A stretch of DNA of 64,000 nt from Bradyrhizobium sp. WD16. Its GTDB lineage: Bacteria; Pseudomonadota; Alphaproteobacteria; Rhizobiales; Xanthobacteraceae. The notes beneath the pieces were generated by a model, which was not told where the DNA came from, ran no database searches, and worked only from the letters and a program-made list of their open reading frames with translations. Both the position numbers and the translations under genes were made by a program. Positions within the stretch are counted from its first letter, which is position 1, and each line of letters opens with the position of its first letter. Positions 33,183 to 41,687 of the stretch are shown here, piece by piece. Location: assembly GCF_024181725.1 (NCBI RefSeq), contig NZ_CP028908.1, forward strand, positions 3,647,501 to 3,711,500, read 5' to 3'.

Positions 33183-33481
33183 GCCGCACCCCTCCCGTCC
33201 GGCGCCTTCGGCGCTCTCGTGCCCGGATTGTCGTTCATCCGGCGCCTCTAATCTAGTTCGATCGGGCCCGCTAACCTATTCAACTTAGGGCATAATGCTG
33301 CACCAGAAAAAATGGCGTGCGGCGGTCGCCCCGAGCACGCCATGGCTCCCACGCGCGGGCGCTGGTCCGCCAGCGTTTAGGTGACACAAGGCGGAAAATT
33401 TTCGAGGGAAGGATCTTCTTCAGAATGCGCTTTCGCACCGCGTTCGGCGCTGCAGCAAAACCGCTGCGCAGGCCGGCAATC

Positions 33482-34156
33482 CTATTCGCCGTAATTGGCG
33501 AGCCCGGCGAGGCTGCGCACCGTGATGCCGCCGCGCTCGACACCGAGCAGCCCCCTGGTCTCGAGCAGCTTGAGAGCCTCGTTGGTGTGCTGGCGCGACA
33601 GGCCGGCGAGCTGACCCAGCTCCTCCTGGGTGATTTCCAGATGGGTGTCGGCGGTCGGGTACAGCACCGGATTGAACAGCCAGGCGATGCTGCGGGCGAC
33701 GCGGCTCGGCGCATCGAGCGTGCGGTCGTACTCGACGAGGCCGATGAACTGGCTGATCCGCTCGTTGAACTGGCGGATCAGGAAGCGGTTGAAGGCGACG
33801 CTGTTGTCGTACAGCCAGAAGAAGGTCGCCCGCTCCATGAGCGCCACCCGGCTGTCGCGCAGCGCGATCAGGTCGTAGCGGCGTGGTTCGGACTTCAGCA
33901 CCGAGCCCTCGCCGAACCAGCTGCCGGCTCGCAGGCCGGCCAGCGTCGCAGACTTGCCGGACTTCGACACGGTCGCCATCTTCATGACGCCGCCAATCAT
34001 GCCGGTCCAGAAATCGAGCCGGTCGCCGCGGTGGCAGAGATAGGCGCCCTTGGCGACGTCCTTCTCGACGATGCCGCGGCGGGTCTGCTCGATCTCGGTC
34101 TCGTTCAGCCCGTGCGCCCAGAAGGCGATCTGGCGCAGTCGCTCCGCCGAAATCAT
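33482..34156 (-). CDS. Crp/Fnr-family transcriptional regulator
   Basis: 224 aa. The N-terminal two thirds form a cyclic-nucleotide-binding-like beta-roll (AYLCHRGDRLDFWTGMIGG, LRAGSWFGEGSVLK) followed by the long dimerisation helix, and the C-terminus has the HTH ITQEELGQLAGLSRQHTNEALKLLETRG. No FNR-type cysteine cluster is present, so it is not an oxygen-sensing FNR. The ligand is unknown. It lies between Liv systems 2 and 3 on the same strand and may control either. The ATG at MISAERLRQ was chosen; the frame upstream continues from a TTG that lies within a palindrome remnant. Confidence 0.82.
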   Translation of the reverse strand: MISAERLRQIAFWAHGLNETEIEQTRRGIVEKDVAKGAYLCHRGDRLDFWTGMIGGVMKMATVSKSGKSATLAGLRAGSWFGEGSVLKSEPRRYDLIALRDSRVALMERATFFWLYDNSVAFNRFLIRQFNERISQFIGLVEYDRTLDAPSRVARSIAWLFNPVLYPTADTHLEITQEELGQLAGLSRQHTNEALKLLETRGLLGVERGGITVRSLAGLANYGE

Positions 34157-34189
34157 GGTTTGGACCGCTCCCTTGCGGACGGCAAAAGA

Positions 34190-34236
34190 CGAGTGTCCCG
34201 TTTCCAACGTTCGTATTCGATCGCAGCAGACGCTCG
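34190..34236. repeat. Decayed half of an R-type CTAG palindrome
   Basis: GAGTGTCCCGTTTCCAACGT followed by TCGTATTCGATCGCAGCAG matches one arm and the loop of the A2-type palindrome, read in reverse complement. The second arm is missing. It fills the gap between the Crp-type gene and livF3. Confidence 0.65.
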
Positions 34237-34240
34237 CCGC

Positions 34241-34939
34241 CTACACCTCCAGCCATTCCTTGCGGACCGCGTCGTTGGCCTTGAGTTCGGCCGGCGTGCC
34301 CTCGAACACCATCCTGCCGTGACCCATGACGTAGACGCGGTGCGAGATGCGCATGGCGATCGACAGCTTCTGCTCGACCAGGAGGATGGCGAGGCCGCGC
34401 CGGGCGATCTCGGCGATGAGGTCGCCGACCCGCTGCACGATCAGCGGCGCCAGTCCCTCGGTCGGCTCATCGATCATCACGAGATCCGGGTTGCCCATCA
34501 GGGTGCGGCAGATGGTCAGCATCTGCTTCTCGCCGCCGGACAGGACGCCGGCGGCGGTGTCGGCGCGCTCGGCGAGATTGGGAAACATCGCCAGCATGTC
34601 TTCGAGCTTCCAGCGGCCCCGCCGGCGCGGGTCCTTGATCCCCATCAGGAGGTTCTGGCGCACCGTCAGCGTTGGGAAGATGTCCCGGTTCTCCGGCACG
34701 TAGCCGAGCCCGAGCCGGGCAATCCGGTAGCTCGGCCAGCCGGCGATGTCCTGCCCCTTGAAGCGGACGATCCCTTGCGGCGGCACCTCGCCCATGATCG
34801 CCTTGACCGTGGTGGAACGGCCGACGCCGTTGCGGCCGAGCAGGCTCACCACCTCGCCGGCATCGACGTGGAAATCGACACCCTGCAGGATGTGGCTCTT
34901 GCCGTAATAGGCGTGAAGATCATGCACCTCGAGCATCAG
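34241..34939 (-). CDS. livF: Liv-type ABC transporter ATPase LivF (system 3)
   Basis: ATPase of 232 aa with Walker A GRNGVGRST, in which the usual lysine of GKST is arginine (GVGRST). It also has the signature VLSGGEKQM and Walker B LVMIDEPTEGLAPLI. The lysine-to-arginine change in the P-loop is notable, because the lysine normally contacts ATP phosphate; the rest of the fold is intact. The start overlaps the livG3 stop (ATGA). It is part of the livKHMGF operon upstream. Confidence 0.88.
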   Translation of the reverse strand: MMLEVHDLHAYYGKSHILQGVDFHVDAGEVVSLLGRNGVGRSTTVKAIMGEVPPQGIVRFKGQDIAGWPSYRIARLGLGYVPENRDIFPTLTVRQNLLMGIKDPRRRGRWKLEDMLAMFPNLAERADTAAGVLSGGEKQMLTICRTLMGNPDLVMIDEPTEGLAPLIVQRVGDLIAEIARRGLAILLVEQKLSIAMRISHRVYVMGHGRMVFEGTPAELKANDAVRKEWLEV

Positions 34940-35685
34940 GCCGCCTCTTCGCCCAGATAGGCTTCCCGGACCTTGGGATTGGCGCGGATCTCGTCCGGCG
35001 TGCCGGAGGCGATGATCTGGCCGTAGACCAGCACCGAGATGCGGTCGGCGAGGCCGAACACGACGCTCATGTCGTGCTCGACGATGAGCAGGGTGCGGCC
35101 TTCGGTCAGGCGGCGGATCAGCTCCACCGCGCGCTCGGTCTCGGCATGACTCATGCCCGCGGTCGGCTCGTCCAGCAGGATGACGTCGGCGCCGCCGGCG
35201 GTGGTGATGCCGATCTCCAGCGCCCGCTGCTCGGCATAGGTCAGCAGGCCGGCGGGAATGTCGCGGCGGTCGGCGAGGCCGATGTCCTCCAGGATCTGGG
35301 CGGTGCGCTCGCGCACCTCGGGCAGGCGATCGACATTCTTCCAGAAGGCGTAGCGATGGCCGGTGGTCCAGAGCAGCGCGCAGCGCACGTTCTCCCACAC
35401 GCTCATGTTGGCAAAGACGTTGGTCACCTGGAAGCTGCGCGACAGTCCGCGGCGGTTGATCTGGTAGGGCGGCAGGCCCGAGATCACCTTATCGCGCAGC
35501 AGAATCTCGCCGGTGGTCGGCGCCATGTAGCCCGAGATCAGGTTGAAGGTGGTGGATTTGCCGGCGCCGTTCGGCCCGATCACGGCGTGGCGCTCGCCCT
35601 GACCGACCGTCAGGTTGAGGCTGCGGATGATCTGGATGCTGCCGAAACTCTTGCTGACATTGCGGATGGTGATGGCGGGCGTCAT
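34936..35685 (-). CDS. livG: Liv-type ABC transporter ATPase LivG (system 3)
   Basis: ATPase of 249 aa. Walker A is GPNGAGKST at residues 37-45, the LivG-type signature is LLTYAEQRALEI, where the classic LSGGQ is replaced by TYAEQ, and Walker B is VILLDEPTAGMSH. The switch region is VEHDMSVVF. The signature variant is common in LivG proteins. The start overlaps livM3 by four bases. It works with LivF3 beneath LivH3/LivM3. Confidence 0.9.
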   Translation of the reverse strand: MTPAITIRNVSKSFGSIQIIRSLNLTVGQGERHAVIGPNGAGKSTTFNLISGYMAPTTGEILLRDKVISGLPPYQINRRGLSRSFQVTNVFANMSVWENVRCALLWTTGHRYAFWKNVDRLPEVRERTAQILEDIGLADRRDIPAGLLTYAEQRALEIGITTAGGADVILLDEPTAGMSHAETERAVELIRRLTEGRTLLIVEHDMSVVFGLADRISVLVYGQIIASGTPDEIRANPKVREAYLGEEAA

Positions 35686-36968
35686 GCGAGGTATCCCTTG
35701 GCGCGCGCCGCGATCAGCGCTTCGTCGAAGCTGTGGCCGACATAGGTCCAGGCCGGCCGTGCCACGGCGTAGCCGACCAGAACCAGCGTTGCCGCGGCCA
35801 GCCAGGTCATCGGGCTCGCCGTGTCGAAGGTCATGCCGAATGCCCGGATATGGGGATCGTCGGTGGCGTTGACGGTGTGATGGACGATCACTTCGATGCT
35901 CAGGACGCAGCCCGCGAGCAGGGCCAGCGTCGGCAAAGCCGCCACGGCGTAGGAGCGCAGGACCGGCCCCATCCGGCCCGCGCGCAACACCGGCCGGTGG
36001 CGCATCATGACGCCGGCGATGCCGCCCGGCGCGAACACCACCACGGCGATGAAGATCAGGCCGAAATAGAGCTGCCAGACCGAGGTGAGATCGCTGAGCG
36101 CCAGCGACAGATAGGTGACGAAGATGGCGCCGATAATCGGGCCGAAGAAAAGGCCGATGCCGCCGATATAGGCGGCGAACAGCACGATGCCGGATTGCGC
36201 GGCGCCGAGATAGGCCGAATTGGCGATCTCGAAATTGATCGCCGACAGCGCCCCGGCGATGCCGGCGAAGAAGCCGGAGAAGCAGAAGGCGATATAACGG
36301 ACCACATGCGGATCGTAGCCGACGAACTGGACGCGTTCGGGATTGTCGCGCACGGCGTTGCACATCCGGCCCAGAGGCGTGCGGGTGAGAGCGTACATCG
36401 CGATGGCCGCGATCAGGGCCCAGAGCGCAACCAGGTAGTAGATCTGGACCTGTGGCCCGAAGCTCAGATCGAAGACGCGGAACAGCTTGGTGCGATTGGC
36501 GGTGACGCCGGCCTCGCCGCCGAAGAAGCTGCGCAGGATCAGCGCCGAGGAGCCGACCAGTTCGGCGAGGCCGAGCGAGATCATGGCGAAGACGGTGCCG
36601 CTGCGTCGCGTCGAGACCCAGCCGAGCAGCAGCGCGAAGGTGAGGCCGGCGAACCCGCCGATCAACGGCACCAGCGGCAGCGGCACCGGCCACTTGCTGG
36701 CGGCGATCAGGTTCATGCCGTGGATCGCCAGGAAGCCGCCGAGGCCATAATAGACCGCGTGGCCGAAGGACAGCATGCCGGTCTGGCCGAGCAGGATATT
36801 GTAGGACAGGGCGAAGATCACCGCGATGCCGATCAGGCTGAAGGTGGTCAGCGAGCTGCCCGAGGCGAACAGCCGGGGCAACACCAGCAACACGACTGCG
36901 GTCGAAATCCAGATGCCGTAGAAGCGCAGGTTCGCGCCCTTTGAGGAATTCCGGTCTTGCGTGCTCAT
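35682..36968 (-). CDS. livM: Liv-type ABC transporter permease LivM with C-terminal extension (system 3)
   Basis: Permease of 428 aa, about 80-100 residues longer than the other LivM proteins in this window. The conserved core has NILLGQTGMLSFGHAVYYGLGGF, VRDNPERVQFVGYDP and GGIGLFFGPIIGAIF, ending near VFAPGGIAGVMMRHRP. The extra C-terminal part adds two hydrophobic segments (AALPTLALLAGCVLSIEVIV and MTWLAAATLVLVGYAVA) and a short soluble tail. It is encoded 25 bp after livH3. The role of the extension is unknown. Confidence 0.88.
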   Translation of the reverse strand: MSTQDRNSSKGANLRFYGIWISTAVVLLVLPRLFASGSSLTTFSLIGIAVIFALSYNILLGQTGMLSFGHAVYYGLGGFLAIHGMNLIAASKWPVPLPLVPLIGGFAGLTFALLLGWVSTRRSGTVFAMISLGLAELVGSSALILRSFFGGEAGVTANRTKLFRVFDLSFGPQVQIYYLVALWALIAAIAMYALTRTPLGRMCNAVRDNPERVQFVGYDPHVVRYIAFCFSGFFAGIAGALSAINFEIANSAYLGAAQSGIVLFAAYIGGIGLFFGPIIGAIFVTYLSLALSDLTSVWQLYFGLIFIAVVVFAPGGIAGVMMRHRPVLRAGRMGPVLRSYAVAALPTLALLAGCVLSIEVIVHHTVNATDDPHIRAFGMTFDTASPMTWLAAATLVLVGYAVARPAWTYVGHSFDEALIAARAKGYLA

Positions 36969-36993
36969 GTCTGCGGGCTCGTGTCCTGGGGGC

Positions 36994-37938
36994 TCATGAC
37001 TCGCGGGTTCCGAGCAGACCCATCGGGCGGAAGATGAGGATCAACACCAGCAGCATGTAAGGCAGCACCGGCGCGATCTGGGCGATGCTGACGTTCCAGA
37101 TGTCGCTGAGCAGGGACGGACCGCTGGTGGCGAGCGGCCCGAACACGCTGGCGAGCGAGGCATTGATCGAGACCGCGAAGGTCTGCAGCAATCCGATCAG
37201 CAGCGAGGCGATGAAGGCGCCGGGCAGCGAGCCGAGCCCGCCGACCACCACGACCACGAACAGGATCGGGCCGAGCAGGCCGGCCATGTTCGACTGGGTG
37301 ACCAGCGCCGGGCCGGCGATGACGCCGGCGACGGCGGCAAGCGCCGTGCCGAAGCCGAACACCGTCATGAAGATCCGCCCGACGTTATGGCCGAGATGTC
37401 CGACCATATGCGGATGGGTGAGCGCGGCCTGGACGATCATGCCGATCCGGGTCTTCTTCAGCACGACCAGCAGCGCGACGAAAATCGCCACCGCGACCGC
37501 CAGCATGAACATCTTGTAGGCAGGGTAATTGGTGGAGAAGACGGTGAAGGCCGGAAAGTCGAGCAGGGCAGGCACCCGATAGTCCATCGGCGCCTTGCCC
37601 CAGATCATCTGCACGACCTCCTCGATGGCGAAGGCGAGGCCGAAGGTGAACAAGAGTTCGGCGACGTGGCCGTTCTTGTGGACATTGCGCAAGCCGTAGC
37701 GCTCCACGGCGGCGCCGATGCAGCCGGCGAGCGCCGGCGCGATCACCAGTGCCGGCCAGAAGCCGATCCAGCGGCTGAGCTGATAACCGAAAAAGGCGCC
37801 CAGCATGTAGAAGCTGGCATGGGCGAAGTTGAGCACGCCGAGCATGCTGAAGATGACGGTCAGCCCGCTCGCCATCAGGAAGAGCAGCATTCCGAACAGA
37901 ATGCCGTTGAGCGTCGATATGGCGATCAGTTCGAGCAA
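36994..37938 (-). CDS. livH: Liv-type ABC transporter permease LivH (system 3)
   Basis: Permease of 314 aa. Landmarks are STLNGILFGMLLFLMASGLT, SMLGVLNFAHASFYMLGAF and GGLGSLPGAFIASLLIGLLQT, with a C-terminal FRPMGLLGTRES. About eight membrane helices are expected. A 187-bp gap with a palindromic repeat separates it from livK3 upstream. Confidence 0.9.
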   Translation of the reverse strand: MLELIAISTLNGILFGMLLFLMASGLTVIFSMLGVLNFAHASFYMLGAFFGYQLSRWIGFWPALVIAPALAGCIGAAVERYGLRNVHKNGHVAELLFTFGLAFAIEEVVQMIWGKAPMDYRVPALLDFPAFTVFSTNYPAYKMFMLAVAVAIFVALLVVLKKTRIGMIVQAALTHPHMVGHLGHNVGRIFMTVFGFGTALAAVAGVIAGPALVTQSNMAGLLGPILFVVVVVGGLGSLPGAFIASLLIGLLQTFAVSINASLASVFGPLATSGPSLLSDIWNVSIAQIAPVLPYMLLVLILIFRPMGLLGTRES

Positions 37939-37967
37939 GGAAGGTCTCCCACCCCCAACGTGTTTCC

Positions 37968-38112
37968 CCTCGTGGTGAGGAGCGCGGCGCGCTCATTCGA
38001 GCCGTCGCCGGACTCCGGCGCGCCGCGCGTCTCGAACCATGAGGCCGAAGCATCTCCTGCAAGTCCGCCCTCGTCCGTCGAGACGGCGCGTCGCGCCTCC
38101 TCGGGATGAGGG
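37968..38112. repeat. Long interspersed palindrome (CCTCGTGGTGAGGAGCG type)
   Basis: About 145 bp bounded by CCTCGTGGTGAGG and CCTCCTCGGGATGAGGG-like ends, with an inner palindrome around CGGCGCGC and a second motif TCTCGAACCATGAGGCC. It lies inside the Liv system 3 operon, between livK3 and livH3. It belongs to another repeat family that I recall from Bradyrhizobium-type genomes. Confidence 0.7.
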
Positions 38113-38125
38113 CGGGAGATCCTCC

Positions 38126-39370
38126 TTACGGCCGGTCCATCTTGCAGGTGGTCGGCAGTACGGTGTTCGGGGTGTCGATCTTGGCGACGAGGCGCCAGCC
38201 CCAGCCGGTCTTCTCCTCGTCGAACGGCTCCTTGTCGTTGCGCGCGCCGAAGGAGGAGATGTACATCGGCTGGAAGAACTGATGGTCGTCCTTGCGCATG
38301 ACGCCCTTGCCGCCGTCGTAGACCTCGACTTCCATGCCTTCGAGCGCCTTGGCGACCTTCACCGGGTCGAGCGAATTGGCCTTTTCCGCCGCGGCCTTGA
38401 ACATCCGCATCTCGTTGACGGCGCGCGGGTAGAACAGGCTGAAGTCGTACTTGGCGCGGAGCGCCTTCTCGAATTCGGCGGCGGGGGCATAGCCGAGATT
38501 GGGCACGCCTTCGGAGATCTGGAAGACCTGATGGTCGAGATTGGCCTGCTTGATCGCGGTCGGGCCGCCGGTGCCGCCGGCGTAATAGGTGAACCAGTCG
38601 ACCTTGAGGCCGGCGTCCGCGGCGGCCTTCAGCAGCAGCGCGAAATCCTGTCCCCAGTTGCCGGTGATGACGCTGTCGGCGCCCGAAGCCTTGATCTTGG
38701 CGATATAGGGCGCGAAGTCGGTGACCTTGAGCAGCGGATGCAGCTCGTCGCCGACGATCTGGATGTCCGGCCGCTTCTTGGCCAGCATCGCCTTGGCTTC
38801 GGTGCGCACGGATTCGCCGAACGAATAGTCCTGATTGATCAGGTAGACCTTCTTCACGGCCGGAACGGTCTTGATGTAGTTGGTCAGCGCTTCCATCTTG
38901 ATGTCGGAGCTCGCATCCCAGCGGAAGTGCCAGAAGCTGCACTTGTCGTTGGTGAGCACCGGATCGACGGCGGCGTAGTTGAAGTAGAGCACTTCCTTGC
39001 CCGGGTTGCGCTCGTTGAATTTGGTGACGAAGTCGGACAGCGCCGCCGCCACCGACGAGCCGTTGCCCTGGGTGATGTAGCGAACCCCGGCATCGATCGC
39101 CTTTTGGGCCTGGACCAGGCTTTCCTGCGGATTGGTCTTGTTGTCGAGCGGTACGATCTCGACCTTCTTGCCGAGAATGCCGCCCTTGGCGTTGAGCTCG
39201 TCGGCCAGAAACTGGAAGGTCTTGAACCCGACTTCGCCGACGCTGGCGCCGCCGCCGGACAGGGGGTCGATATAGCCGAGCTTGACGGTGTCCTCGGCCG
39301 AAGCGCCGCCGCAGAGCGGAAGCGCCAGCAGCGCTGCCGTCATCAGCGCGGTGGAGAGGGATCTGCGCAT
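38126..39370 (-). CDS. ABC transporter periplasmic substrate-binding protein (system 3)
   Basis: Solute receptor of 414 aa with a signal peptide (MRRSLSTALMTAALLALPLC, cleavage after ASA). The mature part opens VKLGYIDPLSGGGASVGEVG and includes YITQGNGSSVAAALSDFV and a Cys pair that might form a disulphide. AGGAGG lies just before the ATG. It is the first gene of livKHMGF system 3 and is divergent from the GDP-fucose synthase gene; the shared 298-bp region is the likely promoter area. Ligand unknown. Confidence 0.86.
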   Translation of the reverse strand: MRRSLSTALMTAALLALPLCGGASAEDTVKLGYIDPLSGGGASVGEVGFKTFQFLADELNAKGGILGKKVEIVPLDNKTNPQESLVQAQKAIDAGVRYITQGNGSSVAAALSDFVTKFNERNPGKEVLYFNYAAVDPVLTNDKCSFWHFRWDASSDIKMEALTNYIKTVPAVKKVYLINQDYSFGESVRTEAKAMLAKKRPDIQIVGDELHPLLKVTDFAPYIAKIKASGADSVITGNWGQDFALLLKAAADAGLKVDWFTYYAGGTGGPTAIKQANLDHQVFQISEGVPNLGYAPAAEFEKALRAKYDFSLFYPRAVNEMRMFKAAAEKANSLDPVKVAKALEGMEVEVYDGGKGVMRKDDHQFFQPMYISSFGARNDKEPFDEEKTGWGWRLVAKIDTPNTVLPTTCKMDRP

Positions 39371-39668
39371 GGTTATCCTCCTGAGATCGTTTCTGTCATT
39401 ATCGGCCGAAGCCTTTTTGCAGGAACCTTATCGCCAATCTGGCGTGGGGTCCGCAAGTGGCTTGCGTCGTTGAATTTTCCTGCCGGATTGTGGGGGTGCA
39501 GGGCCGCTGTTGGCAAGGGTGGCCGTGGCCGGCAGCGATTTGCGCAGTGCGCAAATCGCGTGGTAGGGAAGGCCGCCAGCGGTGATATGCGGCCATGGTC
39601 GCGGCGGCGGTTCTCGGCCCTGACGGCCGTGATGACGGATGCCGGCTGCGGCGATCGTGAGGAGTGCA

Positions 39669-40619
39669 ATGGCGACGACGCCGTTCGATCTGAAGGGCAA
39701 GAAGATCTATGTCGCCGGCCATGGTGGCATGGTCGGTGGCGCGGTGGTTCGCCGCCTGGCGAGCGAGGGCGTCGAAATTCTCACCGCCTCGCGCAGCGAA
39801 CTCGATCTCGCCGACCAGGCCGCCGTCCAGCGCTTCTTCGCCGCCGCCCGGCCGCAGGTCGTGGTGCTTGCGGCCGCCAAGGTCGGCGGTATCGTCGCCA
39901 ACAACACCCTGCGCGCCGAATTCATCTACGATAACCTGATCATCGAGGCCAATGTCATCCACGCCGCGCATCTGCATGGCGTCGAAAAGCTGTTGTTTCT
40001 CGGCTCGTCCTGCATCTACCCCAAGCTGGCGGCGCAGCCGCTGCGTGAGGACTCGCTGCTGACCGGCCCGCTCGAGCCGACCAATGAGCCCTACGCGATC
40101 GCCAAGATCGCCGGCATCAAGATGATCGAAGCCTATCGCGCCCAGTACGGCAGCGATTTCGTCAGCGTGATGCCGACCAATCTCTATGGCCCCGGCGACA
40201 ATTACCATCCGGAATACAGCCATGTGGTGGCCGCGCTGATCCGCCGTTTCCACGAGGCGAAACAGTCGGGCGCTGGCGAGGTGGTGGTCTGGGGCACCGG
40301 GACGCCGCGTCGCGAGTTTCTCTATGTGGACGACATGGCCGATGCCTGCGTCCACCTGCTCAAGACCTATTCCAGCGACCAGCTGGTCAATATCGGCACC
40401 GGCGAGGACATCACGATCGCCGAATTCGCCCGCGTGGTGGCCGAGGCGGTCGGCTATGGCGGAGCGATCCGCTTCGACGCCTCCAAGCCGGATGGCACGC
40501 CGCGCAAGCTGCTCGATGTCGGCAGGCTGGCGGCGCTGGGCTGGCGTGCCCGCACCTCGCTGCAGGACGGCATTCGCCTGGCCTACAAGGCCTTCCTGCG
40601 CGAGACCGGCCCGGCCTGA
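39669..40619 (+). CDS. fcl: GDP-L-fucose synthase
   Basis: SDR-type epimerase-reductase of 316 aa that converts GDP-4-keto-6-deoxy-mannose to GDP-L-fucose, a precursor for surface polysaccharide or Nod-factor decoration. The NADP-binding GHGGMVG is at residues 17-23, SSCIYP at 113-118 and the catalytic Y142-x3-K146 in PYAIAKIAG, as expected. [27 protein letters not shown] is diagnostic. GAGGAG supports the ATG. No GDP-mannose dehydratase gene is adjacent, so the rest of the pathway must lie elsewhere. Confidence 0.92.
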   Translation: MATTPFDLKGKKIYVAGHGGMVGGAVVRRLASEGVEILTASRSELDLADQAAVQRFFAAARPQVVVLAAAKVGGIVANNTLRAEFIYDNLIIEANVIHAAHLHGVEKLLFLGSSCIYPKLAAQPLREDSLLTGPLEPTNEPYAIAKIAGIKMIEAYRAQYGSDFVSVMPTNLYGPGDNYHPEYSHVVAALIRRFHEAKQSGAGEVVVWGTGTPRREFLYVDDMADACVHLLKTYSSDQLVNIGTGEDITIAEFARVVAEAVGYGGAIRFDASKPDGTPRKLLDVGRLAALGWRARTSLQDGIRLAYKAFLRETGPA

Positions 40620-40635
40620 GCGGGCAGGGTGAAGA

Positions 40636-41469
40636 TCAGGCGGGGCCCCGGCCGGCGCCGAGGACCTGGGCCATGGCGCTGATCAGCGGCTTCATGAAGA
40701 AGGCGTGGTTGGCGGGGTAGATATCGGTCCGCAGTCCGTTGGCCGAGAGCTCCTCCGATACCACCGGGCCCACCGAGGCGATCTTGGTTCGCTCCAGCGC
40801 GGCGCGCAGCCGATCCTCGTAGCCGTGATGGCGGGCCGCCTCGATCAGGCGGCGCACCTGGCCCGAGCTCGTCAGGGCGACGGCGTCGACCCGCCCGGCG
40901 GCCATTTCGTCGATCGCCTTGAGGATGTTGGCGTCGGCGGCCTTCGGATCATAGACGTAAGGCAGCACCGTCTCGACCTCGGCGCCGAGCGCGGTGATGG
41001 CCGCGATGAGCGCGCCGTGATCCTTGTCGGGATAGAGCTGCAGGCCGACGCGATGGCCATTGAGGTCGTAGCCGGCGAGCAGGGCGGCGACGCCCTCCGA
41101 GGTCGGGGTATCGGTGGTTGCATCCGGAGCGAGGCCAAGGTCGCGCAGCGCCCGGCCGGGTTTGGGCCCTCTGGTGAAGCAGCGTGCGGCGCCGACCGCT
41201 TTGACGAATTCCGCTTCGAGGCCGATCCGCCGCGCCGCGGCCACCAGCCGGCGCAGGCCTTCGCCGGTCAGCAGCACGAAATCGTCCAGCGGGCGTTCGA
41301 CGGCACGCCGGATGAAGGCCTCCACCGGTTCTGCGACCGGGTTGTCGTGGATCACGAACATCGGGCATTGCAGCACGTCGGCGCCCTGCTCGACGAGCAG
41401 GCGCGAGAACTGCGCCTCCTCCCGCGTCTCCAGGATCAGGATTCGCGCGCCGTTGAGCCGGTCCGCCAT
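40636..41469 (-). CDS. Uroporphyrinogen-III synthase (HemD)-like protein
   Basis: 277 aa with the two-lobed HEM4 fold. The start is ARILILETREEAQFSRLLVEQGADVLQCPMF, the central lobe contains LLTGEGLRRLVAAARR, and the C-terminal lobe has VDAVALTSSGQVRRLIEAA and KIASVGPVVSEEL, matching the positions of the family's conserved Thr/Ser-rich loops. It could be the tetrapyrrole cyclase HemD, or one of the HemD-like proteins of other function that genomes of this group carry. No other haem gene is nearby. It converges with the fucose synthase gene, 16 bp apart. Confidence 0.72.
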   Translation of the reverse strand: MADRLNGARILILETREEAQFSRLLVEQGADVLQCPMFVIHDNPVAEPVEAFIRRAVERPLDDFVLLTGEGLRRLVAAARRIGLEAEFVKAVGAARCFTRGPKPGRALRDLGLAPDATTDTPTSEGVAALLAGYDLNGHRVGLQLYPDKDHGALIAAITALGAEVETVLPYVYDPKAADANILKAIDEMAAGRVDAVALTSSGQVRRLIEAARHHGYEDRLRAALERTKIASVGPVVSEELSANGLRTDIYPANHAFFMKPLISAMAQVLGAGRGPA

Positions 41470-41499
41470 GAGGCACCTTCGAGATGAGAGCGTTCGCTG

Positions 41500-41597
41500 G
41501 TAAAAGGGACACTGGCATCATAGTGCGGTTTTGGATCTGACGCTCGTATGAAGAACTCGCTGCAATGCTGAAACGAGCGTCAGATCCACCGCACTAG
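41500..41597. repeat. Inverted, partly decayed bipartite CTAG palindrome (locus C)
   Basis: The well-preserved part (41520-41597) is the A1-type palindrome in reverse orientation, with a 15-bp stem (GGATCTGACGCTCGT) and the loop octamer GCAGCGAG read in reverse complement (CTCGCTGC). A remnant of the R-type partner, GGGACACTGG, lies just before it at 41506-41515 across a shortened spacer. It sits between the HemD-like and purU genes, which diverge. Confidence 0.8.
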
Positions 41598-41687
41598 CCA
41601 TTGTCGCCGCTGCGGGGATTGGCGCAAGGGGGGGCGAGGTGATACAGGACGCGGAACTTTCGAGTTCATTCCCGGTGACGTGATCCC

